12,914 bases of DNA from Burkholderiales bacterium (lineage in GTDB: Bacteria; Pseudomonadota; Gammaproteobacteria; Burkholderiales; Casimicrobiaceae). Both the position numbers and the translations under genes were made by a program. Below, one piece after another: positions 12,700 to 12,914 of the stretch (its first letter is position 1; the number at the start of each line of letters is the position of its first letter). The DNA is taken from positions 1 through 12,914 of the forward strand of contig JAISPI010000054.1 in assembly GCA_031275075.1 (NCBI GenBank), given 5' to 3'. Below the pieces are notes generated by a model. That model was given only the letters and a program-made list of their open reading frames with translations, ran no database searches and was not told where the DNA came from.

Positions 12700-12914
12700 G
12701 TGTCTTTCGTATCATCTTCTCCTGTGTCCGATGAAGCGGCGTCGCTGGTCAATGTGACGTTCGGCTATACGCCATCGCGGCCAGTGCTGTCCGGCATCTC
12801 GATGCGTATCCCGCGCGGCAAAGTCGTGGCGATCATGGGCGGATCGGGATGTGGCAAGACGACGGTTCTGCGGCTTCTGGCGGGACAGGTGAAGCCTTCT
12901 GCCGGACAAGTCGT
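12700..12914 (+). CDS. mlaF: ABC transporter ATPase, MlaF-like (N-terminal part)
   Basis: ATP-hydrolysing subunit of a transporter that resembles the Mla phospholipid-transport complex at the inner membrane, which maintains outer-membrane lipid asymmetry. Seen: about 71 codons with VNVTFGYTPSRPVLSGIS, IPRGKVVAIMGGSGCGKTT (Walker A) and VLRLLAGQVKPSAGQ. The IMGGSGCGKTT wording is typical of betaproteobacterial MlaF, but Q-loop, signature and Walker B lie outside the window, so another ABC ATPase is possible. The start is uncertain: GTG at 12700 or 12724, neither with a Shine-Dalgarno. The neighbours mlaE, mlaD and so on would be expected downstream. Confidence 0.75.
   Translation, partial: MSFVSSSPVSDEAASLVNVTFGYTPSRPVLSGISMRIPRGKVVAIMGGSGCGKTTVLRLLAGQVKPSAGQV

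Noticed and set aside
1..12914. CRISPR array, tRNA, rRNA, insertion sequence or prophage
   Set aside because: No regularly spaced repeats, no cloverleaf or rRNA segments, and no transposase or integrase frames were seen on either strand.

Overview
The window looks like chromosomal DNA of a betaproteobacterium. The RecA, RF1 and HemA sequences read as betaproteobacterial, and the partial ABC ATPase at the right end has the GGSGCGKTT P-loop seen in betaproteobacterial MlaF. The genus cannot be decided from the sequence. Base composition is moderately GC-rich and even. There is no tRNA, rRNA, CRISPR array, integrase or transposase. Almost everything is core metabolism and information processing.

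Layout from the left. On the minus strand, an alpha/beta hydrolase gene of the YheT family (yheT) runs into glucokinase (glk, cut by the window edge) through a 4-base ATGA stop/start overlap. Divergent from it is a small exported PsiF-repeat protein. A gap of about 400 bases follows, holding a perfect 33-base palindrome and the hemA promoter. Then come hemA (first step of tetrapyrrole synthesis), prfA (release factor 1) and prmC (methyltransferase for the GGQ glutamine of release factors). A long hairpin and a strong terminator separate hemA from prfA. CCCTCTCCC/GGGAGAGGG-type palindromic repeats lie on both sides of prfA.

The minus strand then carries, in order of transcription, rpsU (ribosomal protein S21), a terminator, a single-domain cyclic-nucleotide-binding protein, and a membrane-anchored protein of unknown function whose 3' end overlaps the 3' end of prmC. 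Back on the plus strand are uraA (uracil permease), recA, and a short malic enzyme (maeB-like) that lacks the usual phosphotransacetylase-like C-terminal half. A convergent NADPH-dependent FMN reductase gene and the 5' end of an mlaF-like ATPase gene complete the window.

The most interesting signal is the roughly 170-base uraA leader. A sigma70-type promoter is followed by a 42-codon open frame that runs straight through a strong intrinsic terminator and stops 16 bases before uraA. This is the layout of the pyrL-pyrBI attenuator of enteric bacteria, and it suggests UTP-responsive, translation-coupled attenuation of a uracil transporter. Other points are a hemA promoter so close to its ATG that the transcript would be nearly leaderless, a recA without a visible LexA box and with Asn where RecA normally has His after the catalytic Glu, and the uncharacterised cNMP-binding/membrane protein pair. 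I found no large novel defence or mobile system.
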